NCBI GenBank assembly: GCA_902826605.1
Contig: CADEFM010000016.1
Coordinates: 58,948-122,947 of the forward strand
Source: an uncultured Acidobacteriota bacterium
GTDB taxonomy: Bacteria; Acidobacteriota; Terriglobia; Bryobacterales; Bryobacteraceae
DNA length: 64,000 bases
Direction of reading: 5' to 3'
Made by a program: the position numbers and the translations under genes. Below are positions 36,426 to 44,792 of the stretch, in pieces (the stretch's first letter is position 1; every line of letters begins with the position of its first letter). The notes under the pieces were generated by a model. The model searched no databases. It saw only the letters and a list, made by a program, of their open reading frames with translations, and was not told the DNA's origin.

Positions 36426-37484
36426 GTGAATCTCGCCGACAGCGAGGTCGAAACTCGGCGAAGGGTCACGGAGACTTGTTGCGAAGATAAATTCACGGCG
36501 ATGGACTCGGCAATCGTTCCGGTTCCACCGAAGCGCGAAATTACTCGCGCTGGATTTGAGCACCTGCCATCCGCGATTCTCCGCGCCGGGGATGCCGCCG
36601 CCTGGCGCTTTGTCGAATTCTTCACCGCCAACATCCGCAACAAAAATACTCGGGCCGCGTACGCGCAGGCCATCGGCCAATTCTTCCAGTGGAGCGAACG
36701 GCACGGTATCCGGGAGTTGGAACGCGTTCGCCCCGTTGTCATCTCCGCCTATATAGAGGAGCTTCAGTCCAGTCGATCCTCCCCTACCGTGAAGCAGCAC
36801 CTCGCGGCGATCAAGATGCTCTTCGATTGGCTTGTGATCGGCCAAGTGATCGGAGTGAATCCGGCGAGTTCCGTCCGCGGGCCGAAGTACGTAGTGAAGC
36901 GCGGCAAAACACCGGTGTTGAAAGCGGACGAGGCCCGCTTACTTCTTGACTCCATCAAGCTTGATTCAATTATTGGTTTGCGCGATCGGGCGCTCATTGG
37001 TTTAATGTGCTTCACCTTCGCGCGCGTGAGTGCTGCCGTCCATATGCGGGTGGACGATTACTACCAAAATGGTAAACGCTGGTGGATTCGTTTGCATGAA
37101 AAAGGAGGCAAGCGGCATGAGATTCCTGCCCATCACAATGCGGAAGCCTACATCGATGCTTACCTTGACGCTGCCGGAATTCGGGAGGAGAACAGAAGTC
37201 CTCTCTTCCGAAGCGTGAATCGGCATCGGACGCTGACATTGAATCCGATTGCGCGGACAGATGTGCTTCGAATGGTAAAGCGCAGGGCGCTAGCTGCGGG
37301 TCTCCCCTACTCCACCTGCTGCCATACCTTTCGGGCAACGGGCATCACGGCCTATCTGGAGAATGGTGGCACAATCGAGAACGCTCAGGCCATCGCCGCG
37401 CATGAATCCCCGCGAACTACTAAGCTTTACGACCGCACCAGCGATGAGATCACCTTGGACGAAGTGGAACGAATTTCGATTTGA
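36426..37484 (+). CDS. Second tyrosine recombinase (divergent catalytic arginine region)
   Basis: A 352-residue phage-integrase-type recombinase. Core-binding domain at about 55-150 (NTRAAYAQAIGQFFQWSERHG, then SSPTVKQHLAAIKMLFDWL). Catalytic domain: first Arg in FTFARVSAA (unlike the usual ARxSE), HTFRATG (HxxR), AHESPRTTKLYDRT (H and Y). It may belong to a XerC-like group that acts on small cassettes or transposons. It differs from the element's own integrase and has no att-like repeats that I could find around it. Start is GTG 36426 (GTGGAG upstream) or ATG 36501. The IS1-type transposon lies about 95 bases downstream. Confidence 0.82.
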   Translation: MNLADSEVETRRRVTETCCEDKFTAMDSAIVPVPPKREITRAGFEHLPSAILRAGDAAAWRFVEFFTANIRNKNTRAAYAQAIGQFFQWSERHGIRELERVRPVVISAYIEELQSSRSSPTVKQHLAAIKMLFDWLVIGQVIGVNPASSVRGPKYVVKRGKTPVLKADEARLLLDSIKLDSIIGLRDRALIGLMCFTFARVSAAVHMRVDDYYQNGKRWWIRLHEKGGKRHEIPAHHNAEAYIDAYLDAAGIREENRSPLFRSVNRHRTLTLNPIARTDVLRMVKRRALAAGLPYSTCCHTFRATGITAYLENGGTIENAQAIAAHESPRTTKLYDRTSDEITLDEVERISI

Positions 37485-37645
37485 CGAATGTGTGGGATCG
37501 CACGACCAACTCCATTACTAGCTTTAGTCGCAGGGTCGTCACGGACGATCTTCAAATATGGCGACGCGTGCCGGCTTTCGGTAGTGGGTCAATTTGAAAA
37601 AGCCTCCCTCTTGACGCCCTGGGGGAACCATGCCACGCTTGGGCT

Positions 37646-37912
37646 ATGCCAAGTCGTAAAAGCATTTCTAAGATTCCTAAGCATGAGGATGAGGTCCAGT
37701 CTGCCCGGCGCGTTTTCGATACCGTCATAACCGAGTCCGAAACCCTCACGGTAAGCATGATCTCCCGTGTTATGTCGGAGATGGGTAAGAAGGGCGGATC
37801 TAAAGGCGGAAAGATGCGCCTTGTGACCATGACCCCCGAGCGTAGAAGCGAAGTAGCGTCCCTCGCAGCTAAAAAGCGATGGGCCAAAAAACGCAAGAAA
37901 ACCAAGGCGTAA
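37646..37912 (+). CDS. Small basic protein inside the IS1-type transposon
   Basis: An 88-residue, strongly basic protein with two lysine/arginine clusters (GKKGGSKGGKMR and the tail AAKKRWAKKRKKTKA). The ending is like that of other small DNA-associated proteins in this element, including the 78-residue protein at 48143. It is upstream of the transposase on the same strand. It may bind DNA; no defined domain is recognised. The first hydrophilic 30 residues are PSRKSISKIPKHEDEVQSAR-like. Confidence 0.55.
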   Translation: MPSRKSISKIPKHEDEVQSARRVFDTVITESETLTVSMISRVMSEMGKKGGSKGGKMRLVTMTPERRSEVASLAAKKRWAKKRKKTKA

Positions 37913-37925
37913 CGTCGCTTTTCTG

Positions 37926-37954
37926 TTGACTATGCTAAGACGGTATGGCATACT
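37926..37954 (+). promoter_or_regulatory. Sigma-70-like promoter of the IS1-type transposase
   Basis: TTGACT at 37926-37931 and CATACT at 37949-37954, separated by 17 bases. The transposase ATG is seven bases past the -10 box, so the mRNA would be leaderless. Pattern reading only; not tested. Confidence 0.45.
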
Positions 37955-37960
37955 TTTTGT

Positions 37961-38806
37961 ATGGCGAACGTACTCAGCATGGCGAAGAAAACAGCGATTA
38001 TCGCGGCTTTGGTCGAGGGTTGCTCCATCCGCGCCACGTCGCGCATGACGGGCGTCGCCAATGGCACTATTCTTACCCTGCTGGAAACCGTCGGCACCGC
38101 GTGCGCTGAGTACCAGAATCGGGCAATCCGCAACGTTGCCGCAAAGCGCGTCCAGGTGGATGAGATTTGGAATTTTTGCTACTGCAAACAAAAAAATATG
38201 ACGCAAGAAATCGCGGAAACCCGCGTCGCTGGCGATGTGTGGACCTTTACCGCGATTGACACGGATACCAAGCTGGTGATTAGTTGGCTGGTTGGACGGA
38301 GGGATGCCGGGTGTGCGACGGAGTTCCTTCAGGATGTTGCCGGGCGCTTGTCGAATCGCATTCAATTGACCACGGACGGCCATAAGATGTACTTGACCGC
38401 AGTGGGCACATCGTTTGACGGTATCGACTATGCGCAACTTCACAAAGTTTACGGCAACGATCCCGAAGGGCAGCAACGTTACAGCCCGGCGCAATGTCTT
38501 GGCACCCTCAAAAGGGCGGTCTACGGCGATCCTGAGCCGCGCCACATATCGACTAGCTATGTCGAGCGCCAGAATCTCAATATGCGCATGGGAATGCGCC
38601 GCTTCACTCGCTTGACCAATGCGTTTAGCAAGAAAATTGATAACCTGATTCACTCTGTGGCGCTGTTCCACATGCACTATAACTTCGCCCGCGTGCATCA
38701 GACGTTGCGCGTTACCCCGGCGATGGAAGCTGGTTTGAGTTCTCATGTGTGGTCAATTTTTGAAATCGTTAGCCTTGCATCGCCTTCCGCATCTGTAGCG
38801 GCTTAA
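37961..38806 (+). CDS. IS1-family DDE transposase
   Basis: A 281-residue single-frame transposase. The N-terminal helix-turn-helix (MAKKTAIIAALVEGCSIRATSRMTGV) and the DDE triad are visible: Asp67 in QVDEIW, Asp139 in TTDGHK and Glu202 in YVERQNLN, followed by RRFTRLTNAFSKK, typical of IS1-type enzymes. Unlike classic IS1 no programmed frameshift is needed. Its stop overlaps by four bases with the convergent passenger gene (38803). Confidence 0.95.
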   Translation: MANVLSMAKKTAIIAALVEGCSIRATSRMTGVANGTILTLLETVGTACAEYQNRAIRNVAAKRVQVDEIWNFCYCKQKNMTQEIAETRVAGDVWTFTAIDTDTKLVISWLVGRRDAGCATEFLQDVAGRLSNRIQLTTDGHKMYLTAVGTSFDGIDYAQLHKVYGNDPEGQQRYSPAQCLGTLKRAVYGDPEPRHISTSYVERQNLNMRMGMRRFTRLTNAFSKKIDNLIHSVALFHMHYNFARVHQTLRVTPAMEAGLSSHVWSIFEIVSLASPSASVAA

Positions 38807-39774
38807 CGCAGCGGAGCAACAGTAATATAGAACATTTCTGGACTTTTATGTCTTCCGAGTGTGGTTGGCTTACCCCCAGTCCATCCGTTAGAAAAGGCTG
38901 CCTTAGCTAGAGCTATTCCGGCATCCATATTGTTTTCTCCTACGTCCATTGATACGCCGGATGGAATCGCTCCGCCAATTGGATACGCAGTTTCCGTTCG
39001 ATCCCGACCAACAATCAATCCAGCGGCCTTGAGTGCCTCTCGGAGATCGTCGGCAAAGCTACTGGAGTCATCAGTTGCGCTATGGCGGGAAAGGTCGAAT
39101 TTTTTCCCAGCGTAAGGAGCCATGAGCGTGATTAGATTTGATTTTTGTCCGTCACTCATCGACAGCTGGGGTGGCCCGTTGTTTATGATGATTGGATTGT
39201 TCACCTTCGCCCCAGGGCCTATATTCATGCCTTGCGGAGCATTTTGAATAACTAGTGACTGGGCGACCGGAGGAGCTGTTGGCGCTTCAACTGGCTGCGC
39301 TTCCACTTTCGATTTAGCCGGACTAGGCGGACGGGATTCCTCTCTGGTCTTTTGTTTTTTTGGAATGGATGGCTGGTCTATTGGATTAGGCGAAGGCGCT
39401 GCCGCTTTTTCTACCTGCGCTGTTTGGACCAGCGGATTTGAGATCGGAGAGTTCACGGGCACACCATAAATAACAGTAAGGCCGATCCCCAGGCAGAAGA
39501 CTATAACAACCACTGCCGTAAGGTGGTGTCGGCGCGAACTGGGTCGTGGTGGTTTCTCGTCTCCATTTGGAAGATCATTCCATTTATCAATAGCCTCTTT
39601 GGAGATTAGGCGTGCCGTCAGAATCGAAAGCAACATAGCCGTACCAAGAACCGCACATACGGCGGTGATTACTGCCGCCCATACCACTATAGGGCCACCG
39701 CGTAGCGTGTATAGGCCACCGCCAGCAACCGCCGCAACGCCAGCAAATCCCAGTATGGTCCTCGTATCGTTCAC
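38803..39774 (-). CDS. Transposon passenger: membrane protein with extracellular proline-rich region
   Basis: A 323-residue protein with three transmembrane segments (first 70 residues and about 85-110), a proline- and alanine-rich middle (about 120-190) and a C-terminal globular domain of about 130 residues. A conserved segment VIQNAPQGMNIGPGAKVNNP-like, followed by GPPQLSMSDGQ, is common in hypothetical soil-bacterium membrane proteins. Start GTG 39774 is chosen because GGAGG lies five bases upstream; the frame is open to 39849, close to the transposon end. Not a transposition gene: it is a passenger, perhaps a host-surface or phage-related factor. Function unknown. Confidence 0.7.
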   Translation of the reverse strand: MNDTRTILGFAGVAAVAGGGLYTLRGGPIVVWAAVITAVCAVLGTAMLLSILTARLISKEAIDKWNDLPNGDEKPPRPSSRRHHLTAVVVIVFCLGIGLTVIYGVPVNSPISNPLVQTAQVEKAAAPSPNPIDQPSIPKKQKTREESRPPSPAKSKVEAQPVEAPTAPPVAQSLVIQNAPQGMNIGPGAKVNNPIIINNGPPQLSMSDGQKSNLITLMAPYAGKKFDLSRHSATDDSSSFADDLREALKAAGLIVGRDRTETAYPIGGAIPSGVSMDVGENNMDAGIALAKAAFSNGWTGGKPTTLGRHKSPEMFYITVAPLR

Positions 39775-39849
39775 GAGAACCTCCGTTCTAAGGAACAATG
39801 CTCTAAAGAACATATAGCCATTTTCCCACATGCTAAGGCGGGTTGGCAC

Positions 39850-40118
39850 AGAATGGGATTCACGTCAAGATCCCCGTCTGGGCAAATTGACCCACTACCC
39901 GGCTTTCAGTTGGGTGTGGAGCGTGGAGGTGGTAGTCACAATTGAGGAAGACGGAAATATCGCAACCACGTTGGTCAGCTAGAACTTTCGAGCGGAGGTC
40001 CGGGGACGGTCTGACCGGCGTCAAGGTATATCGTGAGTTGATTCGGCCCTTTAGGTAGAACAGCTCATGGCAATGCCGAAGAGCGCTGAGACCGCCACAA
40101 ACCCCTACAGCGGCCTCT
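39850..40118. other. 269-bp region right of the transposon
   Basis: Begins with the transposon's right end (39883-39899) and the target duplication. A short open frame after the junction (to a TAG at 39979) fits with one before the left junction, as described in the findings. Nothing else is recognisable. Confidence 0.4.
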
Positions 40119-40991
40119 TCACACTTGCTCTAGCATTTCCGTACCTTGTATCGGCAAATCTTTCAAGATCAGAGATTTCGTACGGAGCGATCGGCCAAAC
40201 CCTTCCAAACCGGGAAACAGCGTAGCTGCATTTATCCCGACTTTATGGAGTTTGCGAAGAACTTCGGGTCTACAAGCCGGGTCGAGGACGACCTTGACGA
40301 TACGAGTCGAGGGTCCTGGAACTGCTAGTAGGTTCGCCTCAAAGGTTGCCGAAACATCTCCCGGCACAAGAAACACACCCTGCTGAACAGTCAAGCGATC
40401 ATTCAGTCGAATTGGATTGGTGGAATAAGCGAATCGAAGCGGAGAACGTGAATTGTCCATGAATAGCGCTCGGAACGAATCCCCATCCCTTTCCCGATGG
40501 AACTTCTGAATTTGGTCATATCCTTTGGGTACTTTGGCGGCGATGAGAAGATCGGCCTCATTTTTAAGCCCACCTACATCAAGTGCCCATACGACTGCGG
40601 GCTTTTTTGCCGCTTCAAGCGGTTCAAGCGCAAAATATACCGCGATAAAGAAGGAATACGTGAAATCGACTAACCTCGTCGGCGTGCCATAATGGCGGAG
40701 AAGTGACAACCATTCCAAAGTGTTGCCTTTTGGTGGAGGTTCTGAGCCGCTATAGAGGTGGTAGCGACGGGCAAAATCTCGAATCAGCTTAACTTCTAGA
40801 TCTGACACAGCTGGTCCTGAGATGCCAATATTCTCGCAGTGCCGCTCAAGGCTCGAGGCCGGAAAGTCGTCGGCGTCCTGTCCACGAAACGCCCACTCGT
40901 CCTTTCCGTCAAATTCAGTTTCCAGACGCACAAGCTCAGACCACCCCGTGATTGGGTTCTTAGAGTGGGATGAATAGGACGTTGGTGTCAT
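40119..40991 (-). CDS. FRG-domain protein
   Basis: A 290-residue protein with the FRG signature: EWAFRGQDADDF near residue 30 and the second block LRHYGTPTRLVDFTYSFFIAVYFALE near residues 90-115. FRG proteins occur on mobile elements and many are suspected to take part in phage defence or toxin action; the name comes from the conserved Phe-Arg-Gly. The catalytic activity is not known. ATG 40991 is preferred because AAGGAG is seven bases upstream. It could protect the host from competing phages and thereby help the element persist. Confidence 0.82.
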   Translation of the reverse strand: MTPTSYSSHSKNPITGWSELVRLETEFDGKDEWAFRGQDADDFPASSLERHCENIGISGPAVSDLEVKLIRDFARRYHLYSGSEPPPKGNTLEWLSLLRHYGTPTRLVDFTYSFFIAVYFALEPLEAAKKPAVVWALDVGGLKNEADLLIAAKVPKGYDQIQKFHRERDGDSFRALFMDNSRSPLRFAYSTNPIRLNDRLTVQQGVFLVPGDVSATFEANLLAVPGPSTRIVKVVLDPACRPEVLRKLHKVGINAATLFPGLEGFGRSLRTKSLILKDLPIQGTEMLEQV

Positions 40992-41324
40992 GGACAAGCT
41001 CCTTCGGTTGACGCTTTCCGTCGTGGCTCGAAAATAAGTTTACTGCGATTCCCCGCTACCCTGCTGATCTGCAGAAGAAACGTGATCAGCCTCAATGGCG
41101 ATCTGCGGGTTAATCCATGAACGTCATTTTCTCCAGCGTCGGTGCAGCAGTACAGTTTGGCTTTGATTTGCGCCGCGCCATGAAATGAAAAACGTAGCAT
41201 TCTGGGCGGCCCGTCAAATAGCGGTCAGACCTTCAAGCCTGTAACTGCCGTCGTCTTCGTCAGCACGTACGTGTTGCTATCCACGCGCCGGATCACGTAG
41301 CCGGGTATATAATTCAACGCACTT
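40992..41324. other. 333-bp intergenic region with a possible gene remnant
   Basis: Between the FRG gene and the truncated VirD4-like ATPase. At about 41219-41310, minus strand, there is a coherent C-terminal-looking reading (IPGYVIRRVDSNTYVLTKTT then AVTGLKV and a stop). It looks like the tail of a lost gene. In the ATPase frame a stop codon is just 13 bases upstream of the ATPase start, so the N-terminus of that protein has been cut off here. Both facts suggest a recombination junction. Confidence 0.45.
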
Positions 41325-42632
41325 GTGGAAGTCTTCCTCGGCACAAAACATCGCGACAATTCTTTGGTCTGCATCCCCGGAGACGTTCGCCGTAAGCACA
41401 TGGCGATCTTCGGTAAGTCTGGTGTGGGCAAGACCACCTTGATGCGCAACATGATCGTCGCTGATCTGCACAACGGCAATGGTGTCACGGTCGTCGACCC
41501 GCACGGATCCCTCATCGAAGACTTGCTAGGGTCTATCCCCTGCCATCGCACCAATGATGTGATTTATCTGAACCCTGCGCATCCGGAACGCGTCATTGGC
41601 ATCAATGTCCTCCAATCCGTAGGCCGCCACCAGCGTTCCCTGGTGGTCTCATCCATCATCAGCATCCTGCGTAACCTGTACCCAAACAACTGGGGCCCAC
41701 GCACCGAGTACATTTTGGAGCACGCCGTTTATGCGCTCCTGGAACAGACGCAACCTGTGACCTTGGCAGCCCTGCCCAAACTGCTCATGGATCACGCCTA
41801 CCGCCGAAACATCCTGAAATCCGTTACCGATCCCGCCATCTTGTCGTTCTTCCGTTTCTATGAACAGCAGAATGACCGATTGCGCGAAGAATCCATAGCC
41901 CCGCTGTTAAACAAAGTGTCTAAGTTTACGACCAATCCCCTACTCCGGGCGGTGGTGGGTCAGACAACATCAAGCTTTGATTTTCGTTGGCTGATGGACT
42001 CCGGAAAGATCCTACTGTGCAACCTGTCGAAAGGTGCCCTGGGCGAAGACGTAAGTTCGTTGTTGGGCTCTCTCATCGTCACTAAACTTTCGCTCTCTTC
42101 CCTATCGCGCCAGGATACCCCTGAAGCCGATCGTCGCCCGCACTTCCTCTATGCCGACGAAGTGCAGAACTTCACCCACGGCGTGGACTTCCCGACCGTA
42201 CTTTCAGAGGCCAGAAAATATGCCCTCTCCCTCACCATCGGCACCCAGACGCTGTCTCAGTTGCCAGATAGCTCCATCGCGGCCGTATTTGGCAACTGCG
42301 CAACGATTGTTTCTTTTCGCGTGAGCGCGGATGACGCCAAGGCACTTGTACGAGAATTTGCGGCGAGTGGAGAAGGGCCACGGACAGCGGAGCAAACATT
42401 CGACGTAATCATTCCGGCATCTGAACTTCAAAATCTACCGGACTACACGATGTATGTGCGCAGTATGCTGCACGGCCGCCCACAGGAGCCGTTCTTAGTG
42501 CAGAGCGATCCCCCGTTGTCCAAGTTTTGTAAACAAAACAGTCTTATAAACGTGGTCAGAACAAGTCTGCAGCGGTATGGCCGCCATCGACTCGATGTTG
42601 AAGCGCGCCTCAACGGATTTCTGGCAGCGTGA
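41325..42632 (+). CDS. HerA/VirD4-type ATPase, N-terminally shortened
   Basis: A 435-residue P-loop ATPase. Walker A is GKSGVGKTTLM at about 29-39; Walker B-type FLYADEVQNF is near 288-297. It resembles the ATPase core of the 1039-residue protein at 60664 (GASGSGKSTLL, then the shared 'VVDPHGSLIEDLL / VLDPHGDLIDQVM'), but lacks the ~390 residues that come before the P-loop there. GTG 41325 is the only usable start, with an in-frame stop just upstream. Could be a working soluble motor or a remnant. Its role in transfer, if any, cannot be told. Confidence 0.8.
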   Translation: MEVFLGTKHRDNSLVCIPGDVRRKHMAIFGKSGVGKTTLMRNMIVADLHNGNGVTVVDPHGSLIEDLLGSIPCHRTNDVIYLNPAHPERVIGINVLQSVGRHQRSLVVSSIISILRNLYPNNWGPRTEYILEHAVYALLEQTQPVTLAALPKLLMDHAYRRNILKSVTDPAILSFFRFYEQQNDRLREESIAPLLNKVSKFTTNPLLRAVVGQTTSSFDFRWLMDSGKILLCNLSKGALGEDVSSLLGSLIVTKLSLSSLSRQDTPEADRRPHFLYADEVQNFTHGVDFPTVLSEARKYALSLTIGTQTLSQLPDSSIAAVFGNCATIVSFRVSADDAKALVREFAASGEGPRTAEQTFDVIIPASELQNLPDYTMYVRSMLHGRPQEPFLVQSDPPLSKFCKQNSLINVVRTSLQRYGRHRLDVEARLNGFLAA

Positions 42633-42785
42633 ACGTTCACTTGTTTGGCAATTTCAAACCGAGAAGTCGACGGTACGCCCAACTGGATTCACAAACACTA
42701 CGCCGTCAGAGGATCTATCCTGCGAAAAGGGACAGATCACCAATGGGCCTGATGGTTTGCGGGTGCGCCCTGATCCCAGACCAGG

Positions 42786-44102
42786 TTATTTTCGCGAGAA
42801 GCGCGAACGCACCCACGCCGTTAACAGATCTGAATATCCAGGTGCGACGTACCACCAAAAGAACGGCTCGCCTGTGTGCCACTGGATCGTGAGGTTGTGT
42901 TCCGCTCCCGGAATAATGATCGGCGTGTAGTCCGGGTTGCCAGCTTTGCGCAGTGCCTGACCTATCCCCGCCAGACCTGGCGCAACTGGCGTGTTCCGGT
43001 CACGTTCACCATATAGCAGAAGCACGGGAACTTTGACCTGTTCCCACAGGGACAGCGGGTTGAAGTTGCCAACTGGCGGATACCACTTGTAAAGCCAATG
43101 GTCCTTCTCTTGAGGCAGTCCCAAGGCGCGAAACCATTTCTCATTCTTTGATTCGGCGATTGCCCGATCAAGTTCGTCCCATCCTTCGCCCGTGCGCGCA
43201 ACATCGATCCACTGGGCATATAAGGCCATTGCTCCGGAAAGCTCTGGCTCGGTGAAGCCTCTGTCCTCAAAGTCGTTCCGCTTGCGATAGAGGTCCTGAG
43301 TGTAAATGGGTCCAGTTCCGATCGCCGCGGCGGCGATGACAAAAGCCACAGCGCCTGGTTGGGAAGCGATTAGAGGCGATAGCGTTCCTCCTTGACTATG
43401 GCCATAGATACCGACCTGTTTGGGGTTCACGCCACTTTGCCCTTGAAGAAAGTGCACAGCGGCTAAATAGTCTCCCGCAAGATCTTGCAGCGTGCTTTTC
43501 GTCCAGTCGCCACTTGACTGTTCCACGCCCCGTTTGTCAAAAGCGAGGGCGGCAATACCGTTTCGAGCAAAGCGGTCCGCAAGAAATAGCGACGTACCCC
43601 AACGGCTTTCAGGACCGCTCCCGTGAAGGAAAACGATGCCTGGAGTTCTGCCTTTTCCGCGAGGCCGTAAAAGTGTTCCGGACAATGTGACGTCGTTGTT
43701 TCGGAAAGTGATCTCTTCACGTCGGTACGGTGGAGGCGGCAGCTTTGCTGGCTTGAGCGTAAACGTCCCGTGCCCGTTTCCCTCACGAAAGGCACCCCTA
43801 ATTCCTCCGGTGGATGCCACTCCGTCAAAGATCAACGAGCCACCTAATTCCCAATGCACGTTGGAGCCGGTCTGTGCAACCTTGTCAAGCGGGTATTCCA
43901 TGGTGCGCTGAGTCTCTGATGTAAATCGCCCGGAGATCGAGTCCGCCTTGGCTTGAAAATCGAAACGAACAGGAATCGCCGCTCCCGCTCTCTCCATTTC
44001 GCCTCGCCACGAGCCGTCGAGCTTGATTGTTTGCGCCCTTCCGTCGCTGGCTAGAGCAAGCGCCACAGCTACGAAAAGCACAGACGCTCGTATATTATCC
44101 AT
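42786..44102 (-). CDS. Secreted alpha/beta hydrolase
   Basis: A 438-residue protein with signal peptide (ASVLFVAVALALASDGRA). The N-terminal 125 residues are a beta domain (IKLDGSWRGEMERAG, ending LPPPPYRREEI), and the hydrolase domain follows. The nucleophile serine is in GIYGHSQGGTLSP; the acid is in LLYGERDRNTPVAP; the histidine is in IPGAEHNLTI. It cleaves an ester or peptide outside the cytoplasm. No link to the neighbouring genes; cargo. Confidence 0.88.
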   Translation of the reverse strand: MDNIRASVLFVAVALALASDGRAQTIKLDGSWRGEMERAGAAIPVRFDFQAKADSISGRFTSETQRTMEYPLDKVAQTGSNVHWELGGSLIFDGVASTGGIRGAFREGNGHGTFTLKPAKLPPPPYRREEITFRNNDVTLSGTLLRPRGKGRTPGIVFLHGSGPESRWGTSLFLADRFARNGIAALAFDKRGVEQSSGDWTKSTLQDLAGDYLAAVHFLQGQSGVNPKQVGIYGHSQGGTLSPLIASQPGAVAFVIAAAAIGTGPIYTQDLYRKRNDFEDRGFTEPELSGAMALYAQWIDVARTGEGWDELDRAIAESKNEKWFRALGLPQEKDHWLYKWYPPVGNFNPLSLWEQVKVPVLLLYGERDRNTPVAPGLAGIGQALRKAGNPDYTPIIIPGAEHNLTIQWHTGEPFFWWYVAPGYSDLLTAWVRSRFSRK

Positions 44103-44389
44103 AGGCGAACCACCAAGGAATCATTGTAATTACCGGGAGATGTTGAAATTGACGGTTAGTCGGCAACTGGTGGAAGTGTTCGCGACCACACTAGCTTTAG
44201 ATTACCCCTCCCTGGTCTTGCGCACAGTCGTGGTGCGTTGCGCCAATTTCGGCTAGTGGAGACCGTCCTGTGATCACAAGACGAAGAACGCAACCCGAAG
44301 AATTGCGTTGACGGTTCTGCCTTAGAGCTGTAGGCTTCGCTCCGAAAGTTCCTACCCGTATATCGATTGCCGCCAAAGGAGAAAATCAA
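44103..44389. other. 287-bp intergenic region
   Basis: Divergent promoter region between the hydrolase and the DUF2958 gene. Contains CAAAGGAGAAAATC just before the DUF2958 start (AAGGAG as ribosome site). I see no repeat of note. Confidence 0.4.
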
Positions 44390-44713
44390 ATGAAATTGCT
44401 TACAACGGAGCTGCGCGCGAGCTTACCTCCGCTTTACAGTCAGGAGAACAGCAAAGATCCAACGATCCACGTCAAGTATTTTTGCCCTTGGTCAAACTGG
44501 ACGTGGCTTGTAACGGAAGGCTCGCAAGACCAGAAAGATTTCCGATTCTTCGGTTACGTGATTGGCCTTGAGGAAGAGTGGGGCTATTTCGTTCTTTCAG
44601 AGCTAGAGACACTGCAAGGACCCGGTGGCCTTATGATCGAGCGGGACCTGTACTTCAAACCAGGGCCATTCAGTGACGTTATTCAGCGGTTCCGTCGCGA
44701 ACGCGGCCAATAA
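44390..44713 (+). CDS. DUF2958 protein
   Basis: A 107-residue protein of the DUF2958 family, found mainly on plasmids and conjugative elements. Typical stretches are KLLTTELRASLPPLYSQE, KYFCPWSNWTWLVTEG and FFGYVIGLEEEWGYFVLSEL. Function unknown. Strong ribosome site; followed by a near-perfect hairpin terminator. Confidence 0.9.
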   Translation: MKLLTTELRASLPPLYSQENSKDPTIHVKYFCPWSNWTWLVTEGSQDQKDFRFFGYVIGLEEEWGYFVLSELETLQGPGGLMIERDLYFKPGPFSDVIQRFRRERGQ

Positions 44714-44716
44714 TCA

Positions 44717-44742
44717 AAAGAGCAGGGACCTCCCTGCTCTTT
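44717..44742. terminator. Hairpin terminator after DUF2958
   Basis: A 12-base perfect inverted repeat (AAAGAGCAGGGA and TCCCTGCTCTTT) around CC, followed by TTGTTTCTG. It lies four bases past the DUF2958 stop and 51 bases before the end of the convergent primase gene, so it could stop transcription from both sides. Confidence 0.8.
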
Positions 44743-44792
44743 GTTTCTGACAAAAGACGGATGAACCATCACGCTTCACCGGCCAAACAGAA

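Larger units (their letters stand above)
37580..39899 (+). mobile_element. IS1-family transposon of 2.3 kb with passenger gene
   Basis: Perfect 17-base terminal inverted repeats: GGTAGTGGGTCAATTTG at 37580-37596 and its complement at 39883-39899. An 8-base target duplication CGGCTTTC flanks them (37572-37579 and 39900-39907; it can be read as nine bases with a preceding C), a length usual for IS1. Inside are a small ORF, an IS1-type DDE transposase and a minus-strand membrane protein that is not needed for transposition. At 2320 bases it is about three times an ordinary IS1. The perfect ends and duplication imply a recent insertion. Confidence 0.92.

Noticed and set aside
36426..37484. Second recombinase as the end of a separate integrated island
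   Set aside because: No direct repeat or tRNA part was found beside it, and the outer att pair already explains the boundaries.
40119..40328. Short plus-strand ORF opposite the FRG gene
   Set aside because: Entirely within the FRG gene; no independent support.
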